Source: an uncultured Lachnospiraceae bacterium (lineage in GTDB: Bacteria; Bacillota; Clostridia; Lachnospirales; Lachnospiraceae). From it: a stretch of DNA of 49,389 nucleotides. Below, in pieces: positions 16,754 through 25,162 of this stretch. The notes beneath the pieces were generated by a model. It did no database searches. It worked only from the letters and a program-made list of their open reading frames with translations, and was not told the DNA's origin. Made by a program: the position numbers and the translations under genes. Position 1 is the stretch's first letter, and every line of letters starts with the position of its first letter. The stretch lies in NCBI GenBank assembly GCA_910578085.1, contig CAJTPM010000029.1, positions 1 through 49,389 of the forward strand, read 5' to 3'.

Positions 16754-16782
16754 ATTATATCATAGCGTTTACCTGTATGCAA
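16754..16782 (-). promoter_or_regulatory. Promoter of rpmE
   Basis: TTGCAT (16777-16782) and TATAAT (16754-16759) with 17-base spacing on the minus strand, about 85 bases before the L31 start. It separates rpmE-DUF1385-prmC-prfA from rho. Confidence 0.75.
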
Positions 16783-16882
16783 GCAGAATTTATCAAATCA
16801 TTATCTTAATTTAAAATAAACTGATTTTTATAACCGTTTCAGACAAAGTTTATATTTCACCGTCCTCTGAATATCCGCTCCT

Positions 16883-18229
16883 TTAAATAAATTTCATTTT
16901 CCTGACCATATTCACAAATTCGCCGTTTGTCTTTGTTCTGGTAAACAGATCCAATATCTTGTCCACTGCTTCATCCGCTTTCATCCCATTTAAAGCCTTC
17001 CGCAGAATATTGATGATCTCCTGCTCATCCGGCGTCAAAAGCAGATCCTCTCTTCTTGTACTGGATTTTGCAATATCCACGGCCGGAAATACTCTCTTTT
17101 CAGAAAGTTTTCTGTCTAAAACCATCTCCATATTGCCGGTGCCCTTGAATTCCTCATAGATCACATCATCCATTTTGGAACCGGTTTCCACAAGAGCCGA
17201 CGCCAGAATCGTCAGGCTGCCGCCGCCTCGCATATTTCTCGCTGCACCGAAGAAACGTTTTGGCATATGCAGTGCTGCCGGATCAAGACCACCGGAAAGA
17301 GTTCTCCCTGAAGGGGGCACTGTCAGGTTGTAGGCCCTTGTCAGACGGGTAATAGAATCAAGCAGCACGCAAACATCCTGTTTATGCTCCACCAGTCTCT
17401 TGGCGCGCTCGATCACCATCTCCGCCACACGTTTATGATGCTCGGGCAGTTCATCGAAAGTTGAATAGATCACTTCCACATTGGGGCCTTCGATAGCTTC
17501 CTTAAAATCTGTCACTTCCTCCGGTCTTTCATCGATCAGCAGAATAATCAGATGTACATTGGGACTTGTCTTTTTCAGAGACTTTGCGACCTCTTTCAAT
17601 AAAGTTGTCTTACCTGCCTTTGGCGGTGACACGATCATGCCACGCTGCCCCTTTCCTACAGGGCAGATCAGATCCATGATCCGCATTGCCATGGAGCCGC
17701 CAGGCGTCTCCAGCCTTAAACGCTCATCCGGAAAAACGGGCGTCATATCCTCAAAATTTGTCCGGCGCTGTGCAATCTCCGGCGGGAAACCGTTGATCTT
17801 ACTGACGTATAACAGCGCGCTGAACTTCTCGGACTGCGTCTTAATTCTTGTGTTACCTTCCAGAATATCGCCGGTCTTCAGATTAAACCGTCTGATCTGG
17901 CTGGGCGCCACATAGACATCATTTTCACCCGGAAGGTAATTCTCACAGCGGATAAACCCGTATCCATCCGGCATTACCTCCAGAATACCGTTCGCCTTAA
18001 TACCGCTGTCTAACTCCGACGGAAATTTCTCCTTTTCCGGGCTGCTTCCGGGAATAATGGATCTCGCCTCCACTACTTTCCCCTTCTCCTCGTCCTTCTT
18101 ATCCTCCGCCAGCATCGCTTCGATCAGGTCCGCCTTTTTCAGTCCTGTAATACGGATCCCCCGCACTTTTGCAATCTCCTTCAGATCACTCAGCGCAAGA
18201 GATTCATACTTTTCTCTCATATCACTCAT
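16883..18229 (-). CDS. rho: Transcription termination factor Rho
   Basis: 448 aa. The N-terminal helical domain (LALSDLKEIAKVRGI), the RNA-binding cold-shock-like domain (residues 80-140, GILEVMPDGYGFIRC) and the ATPase domain with Walker A at 202-209 (PPKAGKTT), Walker B (VCVLLDSITR), and the R-loop region (LSGGLDPAALHMPKRFFGAARN) are all present. Between helical and RNA-binding domain is a short charged linker, not a long insertion. A hexameric RNA helicase that releases RNA polymerase. The start is ATG 18229, with GGAG about 13 bases upstream. It is expressed from a strong promoter with a leader of about 170 bases. Confidence 0.97.
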   Translation of the reverse strand: MSDMREKYESLALSDLKEIAKVRGIRITGLKKADLIEAMLAEDKKDEEKGKVVEARSIIPGSSPEKEKFPSELDSGIKANGILEVMPDGYGFIRCENYLPGENDVYVAPSQIRRFNLKTGDILEGNTRIKTQSEKFSALLYVSKINGFPPEIAQRRTNFEDMTPVFPDERLRLETPGGSMAMRIMDLICPVGKGQRGMIVSPPKAGKTTLLKEVAKSLKKTSPNVHLIILLIDERPEEVTDFKEAIEGPNVEVIYSTFDELPEHHKRVAEMVIERAKRLVEHKQDVCVLLDSITRLTRAYNLTVPPSGRTLSGGLDPAALHMPKRFFGAARNMRGGGSLTILASALVETGSKMDDVIYEEFKGTGNMEMVLDRKLSEKRVFPAVDIAKSSTRREDLLLTPDEQEIINILRKALNGMKADEAVDKILDLFTRTKTNGEFVNMVRKMKFI

Positions 18230-18407
18230 TTACTGACTTTTTCTCCTTTCTCCTCCACTTACTTTTCTGTTTCTTTCCTTTTCATGTTTTGTCATCAGGT
18301 TTTGAATTTTGTTTCGGAAATCAAATAGCCTAAAGATACCCTGCGGTATATCACTCAACATCAAGATATGATAAAGATTTCTCTTTCTAAACGCAATATG
18401 TTTATCT

Positions 18408-18436
18408 ATTATAACGTAGAAATGTGGACATGCCAA
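18408..18436 (-). promoter_or_regulatory. Promoter of rho
   Basis: TTGGCA (18431-18436) and TATAAT (18408-18413), 17 bases apart. Transcription would start near 18400, leaving about 170 bases of leader, a length at which Rho autoregulation by attenuation is known in other bacteria (inference here). Confidence 0.75.
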
Positions 18437-18489
18437 CCTTTTTTTTCAATTTTATTAAATTTTTTACTGACTTTTTTATCGGCTAAGGC

Positions 18490-18518
18490 TTGTCAGAAAG
18501 TTTAAAAGTATTTATTAT
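18490..18518 (+). promoter_or_regulatory. Promoter of the malic enzyme gene
   Basis: TTGTCA (18490-18495) and TATTAT (18513-18518), 17 bases apart, about 75 bases before the ATG at 18594. It diverges from the rho promoter, 54 bases away. Confidence 0.65.
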
Positions 18519-18593
18519 GTTCTTAGTACAAGTCAGGATTCTATTTTCACAATACCTGTTATGTAAAAATATTCTCAAAAAGGAGCCATACTT

Positions 18594-19745
18594 ATGACAA
18601 TAAATGAAAAAGCGCTGGAACTTCATAAAACATGGAACGGCAAGCTGGAAACTGTCTCAAAAACCCCCGTTCGTTCCCGGGAAGACCTTTCTTTAGCCTA
18701 TACTCCCGGCGTTGCCGAACCCTGCAAAGTCATCGCAGAAAATAAGGATGCGGCGTACACCTACACCTGGAAATCCAACACGGTGGCCGTTGTCTCTGAC
18801 GGTTCCGCTGTTTTAGGTTTAGGTAATATCGGGCCCTACGCCGCCATGCCGGTTATGGAGGGAAAAGCCGTATTGTTTAAAGAATTCGGCGGTGTCAACG
18901 CCGTCCCGATCTGTCTGGACACCCAGGATACGGAGGAGATCATCCGGGCTGTCACATATCTTGCGCCGGGTTTCGGCGGTATCAATCTGGAGGACATTTC
19001 CGCCCCCAGGTGTTTTGAAATTGAGGAGCGCTTAAAACAGATACTGGATATTCCTGTCTTTCATGACGATCAGCACGGCACTGCCATCGTCGTATTAGCC
19101 GGCATCATCAACGCCTTAAAAGTTGTAAAAAAGCAGGCTGTCGACTGCAAGGTCGTGGTGAACGGCGCAGGCAGCGCAGGCGTTGCTATCACAAAGCTTT
19201 TATTAAAATACGGTTTTTCCAACGTGATCATGTGTGATAAAGCCGGCATTCTTTCAAAAACCTCCGAGGGGCTTAACTGGATGCAGGAAAACATGGTTAA
19301 GATTACCAATCCCCGTCAGGAGACCGGTTCTCTGGCCGATGCCATGAGAGGCACCGATATCTTTGTGGGTGTTTCCGCTCCGAATATCGTAACACCTGAT
19401 ATGGTTAAAACAATGAACCCGGACGCCATCCTTTTTGCCATGGCAAACCCTGTGCCGGAAATCATGCCGGATGCGGCCAGAGCGGCAGGGGCAAGGATCG
19501 TCGGTACCGGACGTTCCGACTTCCCGAACCAGATCAACAACGTGGTCGCTTTCCCCGGTATTTTCAAAGGTGCCCTGGAAGGGCGGGCAAAACAGATCAC
19601 TGAGGAGATGAAGCTTGCCGCTGCAAAGGCTATCGCCTCTCTTGTTTCGGAAGATAAATTAAATGAGGATTATATTATGCCGGAAGCCTTCGATCCCACT
19701 GTTGCTAAAGTCGTTGCGCAGGCTGTCAGAGATCACATTCGGTAA
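18594..19745 (+). CDS. NAD(P)-dependent malic enzyme
   Basis: 383 aa, the short bacterial form (MaeB/YtsJ type without the phosphotransacetylase tail). The N-terminal malic domain contains SLAYTPGVAEPC and SDGSAVLGLGNIG; the catalytic Tyr and Lys fall in the conserved segments around YTPGV and the GKAVLFK strand. The metal site is in VFHDDQHGTA, with the acidic residues of FHDDQHG. The nucleotide-binding motif is NGAGSAGVAI. It converts L-malate to pyruvate and CO2 with reduction of NAD or NADP. AAGGAG eight bases before ATG. It is followed after 22 bases by a DUF4364 gene on the same strand, so the two are probably cotranscribed. Confidence 0.95.
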   Translation: MTINEKALELHKTWNGKLETVSKTPVRSREDLSLAYTPGVAEPCKVIAENKDAAYTYTWKSNTVAVVSDGSAVLGLGNIGPYAAMPVMEGKAVLFKEFGGVNAVPICLDTQDTEEIIRAVTYLAPGFGGINLEDISAPRCFEIEERLKQILDIPVFHDDQHGTAIVVLAGIINALKVVKKQAVDCKVVVNGAGSAGVAITKLLLKYGFSNVIMCDKAGILSKTSEGLNWMQENMVKITNPRQETGSLADAMRGTDIFVGVSAPNIVTPDMVKTMNPDAILFAMANPVPEIMPDAARAAGARIVGTGRSDFPNQINNVVAFPGIFKGALEGRAKQITEEMKLAAAKAIASLVSEDKLNEDYIMPEAFDPTVAKVVAQAVRDHIR

Positions 19746-19767
19746 AAGAAAGGGACAGGTCATTGCC

Positions 19768-20283
19768 ATGCTGCAGGAACCGTTGACGCTCTACAAACTG
19801 ATTCTTTTATATCTGCTGAAGCGCGCAGCCCTGCCTTTATCCAGGCAGAGAATCTGCGATTTTATTCTGGACAAGGGATACACCAACTATTTTCTGTTAA
19901 ATCAGGCCATCGGCGAGCTGATCGACGCCGGCCTGGTCAGGGAACAATCCATCAACGAGCGGCCCCATCTCACCCTGACAGATGAGGGCGCACAGACGCT
20001 TGCCTTTTTCCAGACAAATATCAGCGATGTAACAAAGGAAGAGATCAATACCTATTTAAAGGAAAACAGGCTGGAACTGCTCTCCGATATTTCTGTCACG
20101 GCACACTACGACAGGGCCGCCACCGGGGAGTTTGAAGCCCGTCTGTCGGCCAAAGAGCGGGGGATACCGTTAGTGCAGATCACTTTGTCGGTGCCGGCCG
20201 AAGAGACTGCCGCCTCGATCTGCAGAAACTGGCGGGAGAAGAATGAGGAAATCTATCAGGTTTTGGTGGATAGGCTGTTTTAG
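19768..20283 (+). CDS. DUF4364 winged-helix protein
   Basis: 171 aa from ATG 19768; the longer frame from 19663 overlaps malic enzyme and has no reason to be used. The N-terminal half (LILLYLLKRAALPLSRQRICDFIL, then a turn and YFLLNQAIGELIDAGLV) is a PadR/MarR-like winged helix; the C-terminal half is an alpha-beta domain typical of DUF4364. The family is nearly restricted to clostridia and has no settled function; a regulator of nearby metabolic genes is plausible. It lies directly after malic enzyme and converges on rarA, with no clear terminator in the 56-base gap. Confidence 0.85.
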   Translation: MLQEPLTLYKLILLYLLKRAALPLSRQRICDFILDKGYTNYFLLNQAIGELIDAGLVREQSINERPHLTLTDEGAQTLAFFQTNISDVTKEEINTYLKENRLELLSDISVTAHYDRAATGEFEARLSAKERGIPLVQITLSVPAEETAASICRNWREKNEEIYQVLVDRLF

Positions 20284-20339
20284 AAGGCGGACGTCCGGGG
20301 TGGTTTTCCCTCAGATAAAACAGTTTCATGTTTCTCTCT

Positions 20340-21656
20340 TCATCCCTTCAGCCGTTTCATATGTTCTTTTATCTTTGTCTCATATCCGTTTCCATCCGGT
20401 TTGAAAAATTCCCTGCCGGTCAGTTCGTAGGGCAGGTATTGCTGCTCTACATAGTGGTTCGGGAAATCGTGGGCATATTGGTAACCCAGTCCCCTGCCCA
20501 GTTTTTTTGCTCCTTTGTAACTGGAGTCCTGCAGGTGGGGAGGCACTGGCAGATTACCGCTTCTTCGCACTTCCTCCTGGGCTGCACCCACCGCCAGATA
20601 GGAGGCGTTGCTCTTCGGCGCTGTGGCCACATAGATGGCCGCCTGAGCTAACAGGATCCTTGCCTCCGGCAGTCCTATCCGCTCTACGGCCAGAGAAGCA
20701 CTGACTGCAACAGTCAAAGCATTTGGATCCGCCATACCTACATCTTCCGACGCACATATCATAATCCGTCTGGCGATAAATTTGATATCCTCACCGGACT
20801 CCAGCATTCTCGCCAGATAGTACACCGCCGCGTCGGGATCGGATCCACGCATGCTTTTGATGAAAGCGGAAATCACATCGTAGTGATTGTCACCGTTTTT
20901 ATCATAACGCATATTACGTTTCTGGATGCATTCTTTGGCTACTTCCAGCGTCAGGTGAATCTTCCCGTCATCTCCCCGTTCTGTCGTCAGAATCCCCAGC
21001 TCCACGGCGTTTAATGCTTTTCTTGCATCTCCGTCCGAGAGATCCGCCAGAAACTGCAGCGCATCCTCTTCGATCAAAGCATCGTAGGCTCCCATCCCCT
21101 TCTCTTTATCTTCCACCGCCCGCATGATCAGGATCTTGATATCCTCCGGGCCAAGCGGCTTTAACTCAAAGACAATGGAACGGGAAATCAGAGCACTGTT
21201 GACCTCAAAATAGGGATTCTCCGTGGTGGCGCCGATCAGGATGATCGTGCCGTCCTCCACAAAGGGGAGCAGATAATCCTGTTGTCCTTTATTGAAGCGG
21301 TGGATCTCGTCGATAAACAGGATCGTCCGCTTCCCGAACATGCCCATATCTTCCTTTGCCTTTTCCACCACGGCTTCCATATCCTTTTTTCCGGCCACTG
21401 TGGCATTGATCTGCGTGAATTCCGAGCTGGTAGTCCCGGCGATCACCTTCGCAAGCGTTGTCTTCCCTGTTCCGGGCGGGCCGTAAAAAATGATAGAGCT
21501 GATCTTATCCGCCGAAATGGCACGGTATAACAGCGTATTCTTTCCGATAATATGCTGCTGCCCCACCACCTCGTCCAAGGTCCGCGGCCGAAGCCTGGCC
21601 GCAAGCGGTGATTCTTTTTTCATCGTATTCTGACGCATGTATTCAAATATGTCCAT
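20340..21656 (-). CDS. rarA: Replication-associated recombination protein A (AAA ATPase)
   Basis: 438 aa. Walker A (FYGPPGTGKTTLAKVI), Walker B (TILFIDEIHRFNKGQQD), sensor 1 (IGATTENP) and arginine finger (SALISRSIVF) are present, with the C-terminal tetramerisation region (YKGAKKLGRGLGYQYAHDFPNH), which is diagnostic of RarA/MgsA/WRNIP1. It acts at stalled replication forks. ATG 21656 has GGGGG six bases upstream. It stands alone between DUF4364, which converges, and the spermidine-synthase-like gene, which is 99 bases upstream on the same strand. Confidence 0.95.
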   Translation of the reverse strand: MDIFEYMRQNTMKKESPLAARLRPRTLDEVVGQQHIIGKNTLLYRAISADKISSIIFYGPPGTGKTTLAKVIAGTTSSEFTQINATVAGKKDMEAVVEKAKEDMGMFGKRTILFIDEIHRFNKGQQDYLLPFVEDGTIILIGATTENPYFEVNSALISRSIVFELKPLGPEDIKILIMRAVEDKEKGMGAYDALIEEDALQFLADLSDGDARKALNAVELGILTTERGDDGKIHLTLEVAKECIQKRNMRYDKNGDNHYDVISAFIKSMRGSDPDAAVYYLARMLESGEDIKFIARRIMICASEDVGMADPNALTVAVSASLAVERIGLPEARILLAQAAIYVATAPKSNASYLAVGAAQEEVRRSGNLPVPPHLQDSSYKGAKKLGRGLGYQYAHDFPNHYVEQQYLPYELTGREFFKPDGNGYETKIKEHMKRLKG

Positions 21657-21755
21657 GACAAGCCCCCTCGATATATCAACCGGATACTGTGTAGTTCCCT
21701 AGATATTTGTACCGTAATGTCCGGCGCCGCCAGGTAATGGGCGGCTCCACCAATC

Positions 21756-23354
21756 TTACACAGCCTCCAGCAGCCCCTTCAAGCCCCGCTCTTTGAAAAT
21801 ATCTTTATAATATCCAATCTCATCCTGAATCAGTTCGTCGATCACCCGCATCCCCAGCACTTCCACCGGCGCTTTGTCATCTGTCAGAAGCTCTCCGGTA
21901 CTCTCATAGACTGTCAGATTCTCCTCCACCCGCTCCATCATCGCTGTCAGTTCCTTCTGACGCAGCTGCTTTCTGTTTTCTGACAACAGTGTCAGCATAT
22001 TGGCATTCTCCGAGGCGAACAGCTCTCTGTTCGTCGCCCCTCTCACATCCACGGTATAGACGTTCGGAAACACTTCCGATATCGTATCCGCCAGACAGAC
22101 ATTGATACCGCCTTCCCCGTCCGATTTCATGTTCATATTGACCACCATCACGCCGTCCTCCTTCAGATGATCCTTCACCAGCGTGAAAAATTCCAGGGAA
22201 GACATCTGAAAGGGGATCGTGATATCCTGGTAGGCATCCACCATGATCACATCATATTTGTTATCGATGGCCTGCAGATAGGCCCGCCCGTCGTAGGTCG
22301 TCACCCGGACATCTTCGGGCAGATCAAAATAGATGCCCGCCAGATCGGTGATCTTCTGGTCGATCTCCACCCCTTCCACCATCATATTTTCAAAATATTT
22401 CCTGCACTGGTGGGCGTAGGTACCGGTACCCATCCCCAGGATCAGCACTTCCGTTTTTTCTTTGTTCGGCGCATCCGCCATCAGCGGCGCTGCCAGCGCG
22501 TAATCATAATACATGCCGGTAAGCCCGTCCTCCTTCATTTTGATGGACTGCACCCCAAACAGTACGTTGGTAGATAATATGACGCTTTTGTCAGTTTCTT
22601 TCACCTGCAGATAATTATAGATGGACTCCCCCTCGTAAGCCAGATTCGTCTCCCAGAAAGCGAAACTGCCGGAATGTCCGAGTACGCTGCACAGTACAAA
22701 CAGTACCGCCGACACAATACAGGCCTTCTTTCCGGTCTTTTTACTGATAAAATAGAGCAGCCCTAACAGCAGCAGGATCCCGGAAAAGATCAGAAATGTG
22801 ATGGAAGTCCCCACCGCCGGAATCGTCACAAAGGTGGGCAGAAAGGTGCCGATAATGCTGCCGATCGTGTTGCAGGCCCCCAGTGTTCCCACCGTTTTTC
22901 CGCTGTCATTCAGACTGCCGATCGTATATTTTACAAGGGACGGCGTCACCGTCCCCAATAGAAAAAGCGGAAACACAAAGATGATCATACAGGCAAAAAA
23001 TGCCGCCAGAATCAGAAAATTCGTGCTGACTGTCAGAATCAACACCCCGGAAATTGCCAGTATAATATACTTTCCCACCACCGGAATAGCGGCGATCCAG
23101 ACAGCGGCCACTAAAAGCCTCCTGTAGAGCCTGTCCGGATTGGGATCTTTATCAGCGCTCCTGCCTCCGTAAATATTCCCTAAAGCCATGGCGATCATGA
23201 TCGTCCCGATAATAATCGTCCACACGATCTGGGAAGAGCTGAAATAGGGGGCTAACAGCCTGCTCGCCCCGAGCTCCACCGCCATCACAGCCATCCCGGC
23301 AAAAAACTCTGTCGCATATAAATAATACCTGTTATTTAATATATCTTTCTTCAT
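21756..23354 (-). CDS. Membrane protein fused to spermidine-synthase-like domain
   Basis: 532 aa. The first about 225 residues form seven or more membrane helices, several glycine-rich (like LGTVTPSLVKYTIG). About residues 235-440 are a Rossmann methyltransferase-like domain of the spermidine synthase family, with LILGMGTGTYAHQC as nucleotide/decarboxylated-SAM loop, GVEIDQKI and VIMVDAYQ. The conserved aspartates that hold the amine in real spermidine synthases are not obvious, so polyamine synthesis is not certain. Fused 'MFS/spermidine synthase' proteins are common in clostridia and have unknown roles. Starts at MKKDIL with an AGG-rich site. A hydrophilic C-tail of about 90 residues follows. 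Confidence 0.85.
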   Translation of the reverse strand: MKKDILNNRYYLYATEFFAGMAVMAVELGASRLLAPYFSSSQIVWTIIIGTIMIAMALGNIYGGRSADKDPNPDRLYRRLLVAAVWIAAIPVVGKYIILAISGVLILTVSTNFLILAAFFACMIIFVFPLFLLGTVTPSLVKYTIGSLNDSGKTVGTLGACNTIGSIIGTFLPTFVTIPAVGTSITFLIFSGILLLLGLLYFISKKTGKKACIVSAVLFVLCSVLGHSGSFAFWETNLAYEGESIYNYLQVKETDKSVILSTNVLFGVQSIKMKEDGLTGMYYDYALAAPLMADAPNKEKTEVLILGMGTGTYAHQCRKYFENMMVEGVEIDQKITDLAGIYFDLPEDVRVTTYDGRAYLQAIDNKYDVIMVDAYQDITIPFQMSSLEFFTLVKDHLKEDGVMVVNMNMKSDGEGGINVCLADTISEVFPNVYTVDVRGATNRELFASENANMLTLLSENRKQLRQKELTAMMERVEENLTVYESTGELLTDDKAPVEVLGMRVIDELIQDEIGYYKDIFKERGLKGLLEAV

Positions 23355-23408
23355 TCCCGTGCCTTTCTTTTTCAGCGATATTTTTCATACTGATCCTGCC
23401 GGGGGCGC

Positions 23409-24041
23409 TCAGCACTGTACATATACAATTCCGACAGGCAGTCCGCTCTCCCATAATTTCATCGCAATGCCGAACATTCTGCGATCCAATAAGTGATACA
23501 TCAGCCTTCCTGTAAAGCAGATTCCCTCAAGGTATTCTTTCTGCCCTTTATCCAATACCCGCAGCATATCCTCCTTTTTGTCTGTTCCAAACTCCCAGGA
23601 AATATAGATATTTTTCTCAGCCCGGATAAGGTCTGTCTCTTCCGCCGGCACCGGACTCTTCGCTCCGCTTCTATATAATATAAGAAACTTTTCAAAGTCC
23701 GTCTCCATCCATTTCCTATCTGTGCTCTGCCTCTCTGGCTGCCCCTTTGACGTTTCGACTACCACTCTCCGAAAACTGGGTTTGCCGTATCTGTCATACT
23801 CCCGCACATATTCTGCCTTTTCCGGCATCGTCCCGACCCCCGGCTTTTCCCGCAACAGGATACCATTCTCCAACAGATGTTTCGTAAAAGCTTCCCGTAC
23901 CTTTTCATAGGGGATTGGAAAGCTCAAAGATTCTGTAATCTGTTTTGCGGTATACCCTCTGTTCGCCAGATGCCTGATCGCCCCGCCGCCTGCCTCTTCA
24001 AATAAAAAATGATTTAATGCATTATAAAAATAATTTTCCAC
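23409..24041 (-). CDS. Conserved Lachnospiraceae protein, unknown
   Basis: 210 aa from a GTG at 24041 with AAGGAAA just upstream. The N-terminal half looks helical, with a possible helix-turn-helix (HLANRGYTAKQITESL) typical of proteins that bind DNA, and the C-terminal half holds strands and a hydrophobic end (GLPVGIVYVQC). No catalytic motif noticed. It precedes the spermidine-synthase-like gene by 54 bases on the same strand. Function unknown; the helix-turn-helix reading is tentative. Confidence 0.6.
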   Translation of the reverse strand: MENYFYNALNHFLFEEAGGGAIRHLANRGYTAKQITESLSFPIPYEKVREAFTKHLLENGILLREKPGVGTMPEKAEYVREYDRYGKPSFRRVVVETSKGQPERQSTDRKWMETDFEKFLILYRSGAKSPVPAEETDLIRAEKNIYISWEFGTDKKEDMLRVLDKGQKEYLEGICFTGRLMYHLLDRRMFGIAMKLWESGLPVGIVYVQC

Positions 24042-24098
24042 TTTCCTTTTTTCCCATCTTGTGGTATGATAAAAGACAGTTAAGGAATTACGCGTTAT

Positions 24099-24172
24099 GG
24101 AAGCATAGCTCAGCCGGGATGAGCGTTCGCCTCACACGCGAAAGGTCAGGAGTTCGAGCCTCCTTGCTTCCA
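24099..24172 (+). tRNA. tRNA-Val(CAC)
   Basis: A clear cloverleaf: acceptor GGAAGCA/TGCTTCC, D-arm beginning TAGCTCAG, anticodon loop CTCACAC with anticodon CAC, T-loop GTTCGAGCC with its stem, discriminator A at 24172. CCA is not encoded. A terminator lies 10 bases downstream. Confidence 0.95.
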
Positions 24173-24181
24173 CTCGGAAAG

Positions 24182-24203
24182 CCCGTATTTACGGGTTTTT
24201 TTC
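24182..24203 (+). terminator. Rho-independent terminator of tRNA-Val
   Basis: CCCGT-ATTT-ACGGG stem followed by seven T residues, 9 bases after the tRNA. Confidence 0.9.
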
Positions 24204-24274
24204 GACCTCTGTTATCAAACTGTCATCAAATTTTTCATCAGAACATCAGTACGGTATTCTTAAACTCGGGAAGA

Positions 24275-24396
24275 TTACTTAATATCTCTTCTTTTACTCA
24301 TTTTCATCTGCTCTTGCACATATGATACATCTATCATATCATGCGCAATTGCAAAGTTCAATAATTCCTCAATATTCAGGTCGTGTAAATTTACTG
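24275..24396 (-). pseudogene. Tyrosine integrase N-terminal fragment
   Basis: A 40-codon open piece has the look of the start of a clostridial phage/ICE integrase, with LNIEELLNFAIAHDMID followed by SYVQEQMKMSKRRD, a segment just before the AP2-like arm-binding domain. It has no start codon and stops at 24275, directly before it would enter the arm-binding domain. It lies only about 100 bases downstream of a tRNA gene, the usual site of such elements. Recognition is by memory of the family and moderately confident. Confidence 0.5.
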
Positions 24397-24444
24397 TAGG
24401 AACTTAATAGGCAGAGTATCCCTGAGATCTGTTTTGGAACTAAA

Positions 24445-24584
24445 GATTTCTCTTTACGGAATTCTGCGAGTCCGCCCATGTGATCCTGAGCATGAGCAAA
24501 GCCGGATATCCGTACGACAATGCCCCAATGGAGCGCTACTTTAATACCTTGAAAAATAAGTGTACATTCCCGTTTAAGATGTAA
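24445..24584 (+). mobile_element. IS3-family transposase fragment (orfB)
   Basis: About 45 codons carry LSMSKAGYPYDNAPMERYF then NTLKNK, the conserved end of the DDE catalytic domain of IS3/IS150-type OrfB, including the catalytic glutamate in the ME-R-Y-F segment. It stops shortly after (24582-24584), and nothing of orfA or the rest of orfB is seen. Opposite strand to the integrase fragment. Debris from an old insertion. Confidence 0.7.
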
Positions 24585-24662
24585 ATTTATAAATAAGAAA
24601 ATGACCAGATTTAATTGTCTGGCCATTTTTATTATCCCTGTGTTCTTGATTCCCACTTTCTC

Positions 24663-25130
24663 TCACTCGTCGCACACTGCGATTTTAATGACTATTTTTC
24701 TGACCGCCTCCTGTTTATCCATAAAGCACCCCGGCTTATGCGCATCCTCCGGCGAAAAAACTGCCATATCGCCCTCCCGCAGCACAAGGCCGCCGGACTG
24801 TTCCGGTTCCTTAAAAAACACAATGTCCTCTTTTTCGTCGTACTCGCCGTCCTGTTCCAGGTCTTCCACAAAAACCGTTCCTATGAACTCCTGCCCTTCA
24901 ACAATATACTGTATATCAAAATGCTTTCTGTGTATCTCAAATTTTCTTTCCTCTCTCGGTTCCGTCAGATAAGTCTCTTTGATGATTGCGGTAACGCCCT
25001 CTGCCAACCTGATCTGACTTCCCTGCTTCAGTACCTTCAGATCCGTATTTTGCAGGAAATCAAACGCTGCCTGAAATTTCGGTCTTAAGCTGTCGTATTT
25101 ATTCGATTCGATACATTTGACTGCAAACAT
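24663..25130 (-). CDS. YhcH/YjgK/YiaL family (DUF386) protein
   Basis: 155 aa, single domain, typical length. Conserved features are the FEIHRKHFDIQYIVEG segment, with two histidines and an acidic residue that bind metal, and MAVFSPEDAHKPGC, with a third histidine. Members are cupin-fold proteins found in sugar and sugar-acid operons (YiaL, NanQ); NanQ acts on sialic acid anomers. ATG 25130 has AGGAG five bases upstream. It is the last gene of the ten-gene operon and supports the idea that the substrate is a sugar acid or related hydroxy acid, though this is inference. Confidence 0.88.
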   Translation of the reverse strand: MFAVKCIESNKYDSLRPKFQAAFDFLQNTDLKVLKQGSQIRLAEGVTAIIKETYLTEPREERKFEIHRKHFDIQYIVEGQEFIGTVFVEDLEQDGEYDEKEDIVFFKEPEQSGGLVLREGDMAVFSPEDAHKPGCFMDKQEAVRKIVIKIAVCDE

Positions 25131-25162
25131 GGTTTCTCCTCTATATTCATAAACTTTTCTAC

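Noticed and set aside
24369..24656. 95-codon minus-strand frame
   Set aside because: It is antisense to the IS3 fragment and has no family resemblance.
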